A DNA stretch of 13,028 bases from Clostridiales bacterium (lineage in GTDB: Bacteria; Bacillota; Clostridia; Peptostreptococcales; Anaerovoracaceae), in assembly GCA_012799165.1 (NCBI GenBank), contig JAAZLU010000022.1, positions 1 through 13,028 on the forward strand. The letters run 5' to 3'. Positions 11,542 through 13,028 of the stretch are shown in pieces. The notes beneath the pieces were generated by a model, which saw only the letters and a list, made by a program, of their open reading frames with translations, made no database searches and was not told where the DNA came from. The stretch's first letter is position 1. Each line of letters begins with the position of its first letter. The translations under genes were made by a program, and so were the position numbers.

Positions 11542-13028
11542 ATGACACAAAAAAGAAAGGACACGAAGATATGGATAGTCTTCGTTGTCCTGATTTTGCT
11601 AGGGGTTCTTATCTATTCGCTCACGGATTTTCTGACGGAGCTTCTATGGTTCCGTGAGATGGGTTACATCGCTGTCTTTTTTACCGAGATTAAGGCAAAG
11701 CTCATGCTCGGCGCTCCAACATTTGTCGTCGTGGCTGCAGTCGCCGCACTCTTTTTCGTGGCTCTAAAGCGCAGTTTTCTCGCAGGCGGCTACGAGCTGG
11801 ACGAAGCCGGAAAGAAAGGCATGCGCAAGGTCGGTATAATCCTGAGTCTCGTTTTCAGTGCGGTTTTGACGACTGCGGTAATATCGGCGCTCTGGTGGCA
11901 GATACTTCGCTATATCAACGCCTCGCAGTTCGGGGTCAACGACCCCATATTCAACAACGATATCGGGTTCTATGTATTTAAGCTTGAATTTTTGCAGGCT
12001 CTAAACGCTTCCGGCTTACATCTCGTAATAGCCTTGCTTGCATCGACCTTTATATACTACATTTCGCTGCTCAATTATGCGAAGCCCTCCGAAAGTCCGG
12101 AGGCCGATACATACGAATACGATATACCTCCTGCGGAAGGATACGGACCCGCAGGCCCCTTCTTCGACATGTTCGGCAAGGAGATAAGGGATCGCAGGAA
12201 CGCTCAGCAGCGACAGCTTAAGCAGACGGGTCAAGCCCTTCTAAAGGTTGCGGGTGCTCAGATATCGATACTCGGAGTTCTCGCCTTCCTGCTTGTCGGT
12301 ATACACTTTGCGCTCAAGTGTTACGATTTGCTTTATAGCGGCACCGGCGTCACATACGGTGCGGGTTACACGGATATCGTCGTAAGATTAAACATGTACA
12401 GAGCCCTGGTAGTGCTGTCGGCTCTTTCTGCAATATTCTTTGTCGTCGCTCTTCGGAGCAGAAAGATTAGACTCGGTATAATTTTCCCGATACTCATGGC
12501 CCTCGTGCTCGGAGCGGGAAGCCTCGCCACCGGGGCGGTACAGAGCCTTATAGTTTCGCCCGACGAGATAAATAAGGAGCGGCCCTATCTTAAGAACAAC
12601 ATCGAATACACCCGCATGGCCTACGATATACAGGATATCCGCACCGAGGACTTCGTGCCTCGAAACGACCTGACAAAAAAGGATGTGTTGGCGAATATGG
12701 GTACGCTCTCGAACGTGCGAATCAACGATTTTGAACCCGCCCAGCAGTTCTATAATCAGACTCAATCGATAAGGACTTACTATCGTTTCGATGATGTGGA
12801 TGTAGACCGCTATTATGTAAACGGTGAGTACACGCAGGTGTTTCTGTCTGCGCGGGAAATCGATCAGGACAGAATAGAGGACCAATGGCTCATACGCCAT
12901 CTTAAATACACCCACGGCTACGGTATAACCCTATCCAGGGTGGACAAAGTTACGAGTTCCGGCCAACCGGACATGCTCATCGACAGCATACCGCCGGTTT
13001 CCGAGGTCCCCGAGATACAGATAAGCCG
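11542..13028 (+). CDS. UPF0182-family polytopic membrane protein, cut by the right edge
   Basis: The first 495 codons of a gene that runs past the right edge. It matches UPF0182 (COG1615), large membrane proteins of unknown function, often around 900 residues. Seven likely membrane spans are seen at about residues 10-27, 59-76, 97-118, 157-178, 238-259, 288-305 and 311-331. The extracytoplasmic domain begins with the family-type SPDEINKERPYLKNNIEYTR (339-358). The loop between spans 4 and 5 (about 181-230) carries a hydrophilic, Pro- and Glu-rich segment that may be an insertion. AGGGGT lies at 11530-11535 before the ATG at 11542. The 23-bp gap and lack of an intervening terminator or promoter put it in one transcript with the zinc-ribbon protein. 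The incomplete end is due to the window, not a mutation. Confidence 0.92.
   Translation, partial: MTQKRKDTKIWIVFVVLILLGVLIYSLTDFLTELLWFREMGYIAVFFTEIKAKLMLGAPTFVVVAAVAALFFVALKRSFLAGGYELDEAGKKGMRKVGIILSLVFSAVLTTAVISALWWQILRYINASQFGVNDPIFNNDIGFYVFKLEFLQALNASGLHLVIALLASTFIYYISLLNYAKPSESPEADTYEYDIPPAEGYGPAGPFFDMFGKEIRDRRNAQQRQLKQTGQALLKVAGAQISILGVLAFLLVGIHFALKCYDLLYSGTGVTYGAGYTDIVVRLNMYRALVVLSALSAIFFVVALRSRKIRLGIIFPILMALVLGAGSLATGAVQSLIVSPDEINKERPYLKNNIEYTRMAYDIQDIRTEDFVPRNDLTKKDVLANMGTLSNVRINDFEPAQQFYNQTQSIRTYYRFDDVDVDRYYVNGEYTQVFLSAREIDQDRIEDQWLIRHLKYTHGYGITLSRVDKVTSSGQPDMLIDSIPPVSEVPEIQIS

Noticed and set aside
12388..12915. A 175-codon minus-strand open frame
   Set aside because: It lies wholly opposite the UPF0182 gene, whose family match and membrane spans are clear; the open frame has no family resemblance.
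13026..13028. UPF0182 gene as a truncated pseudogene
   Set aside because: The frame is open up to the last base; the truncation is caused by the window boundary.

Overview
The window looks like chromosomal DNA from an anaerobic Gram-positive bacterium of the Clostridia. The grounds are strong AGGAGG ribosome-binding sites, TTGACA/TATAAT promoters, a clostridial-type nifS-nifU-Rrf2 operon, a single-domain Old Yellow Enzyme and a UPF0182 membrane protein. This placement is an inference; there is no rRNA or other decisive marker.

Layout, left to right. Positions 1-118 hold no gene but carry a leftward promoter for something beyond the edge. An rtcB-type RNA ligase gene (119-1243, minus) follows. 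Diverging from it is a rightward cluster (1486-4916): a small Gly/Arg-rich DUF5320 protein, a DUF134 helix-turn-helix protein, a NifX/ORP-fold protein, two MinD-type ATPases that each carry two ferredoxin-like 4Fe-4S motifs, and a second NifX/ORP-fold protein. A perfect-stem terminator (4933-4965) separates it from a convergent flavin oxidoreductase gene (4974-6035, minus). After a 260-bp spacer come tRNA-Lys(CTT) (6294-6369, minus) and its own promoter and terminator. The next operon is nifS-nifU-Rrf2 (6540-8583), closed by a GC-rich terminator. The last unit begins at a clear promoter (8668-8696) with a 927-residue zinc-ribbon, single-pass membrane protein, followed 23 bp later by a UPF0182 polytopic membrane protein cut off by the right edge.

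How the genes work together. The cluster at 1486-4916 resembles the orange-protein (ORP) gene groups of sulfate reducers, in which NifX-fold proteins and paired ferredoxin-MinD ATPases handle a metal-sulfur cluster. Here it has features worth attention: almost every product has a Cys- or His-rich tail, the second ATPase ends in three 11-residue CxxC repeats, and the promoter is bracketed by two copies of a TGRCATATGYCA-type palindrome. The nearby nifS-nifU-Rrf2 operon supplies sulfur, a scaffold and a cluster-sensing regulator for Fe-S assembly. The two operons may be linked functionally, but that is not shown by the sequence. The zinc-ribbon/UPF0182 pair looks like a separate envelope-related unit.
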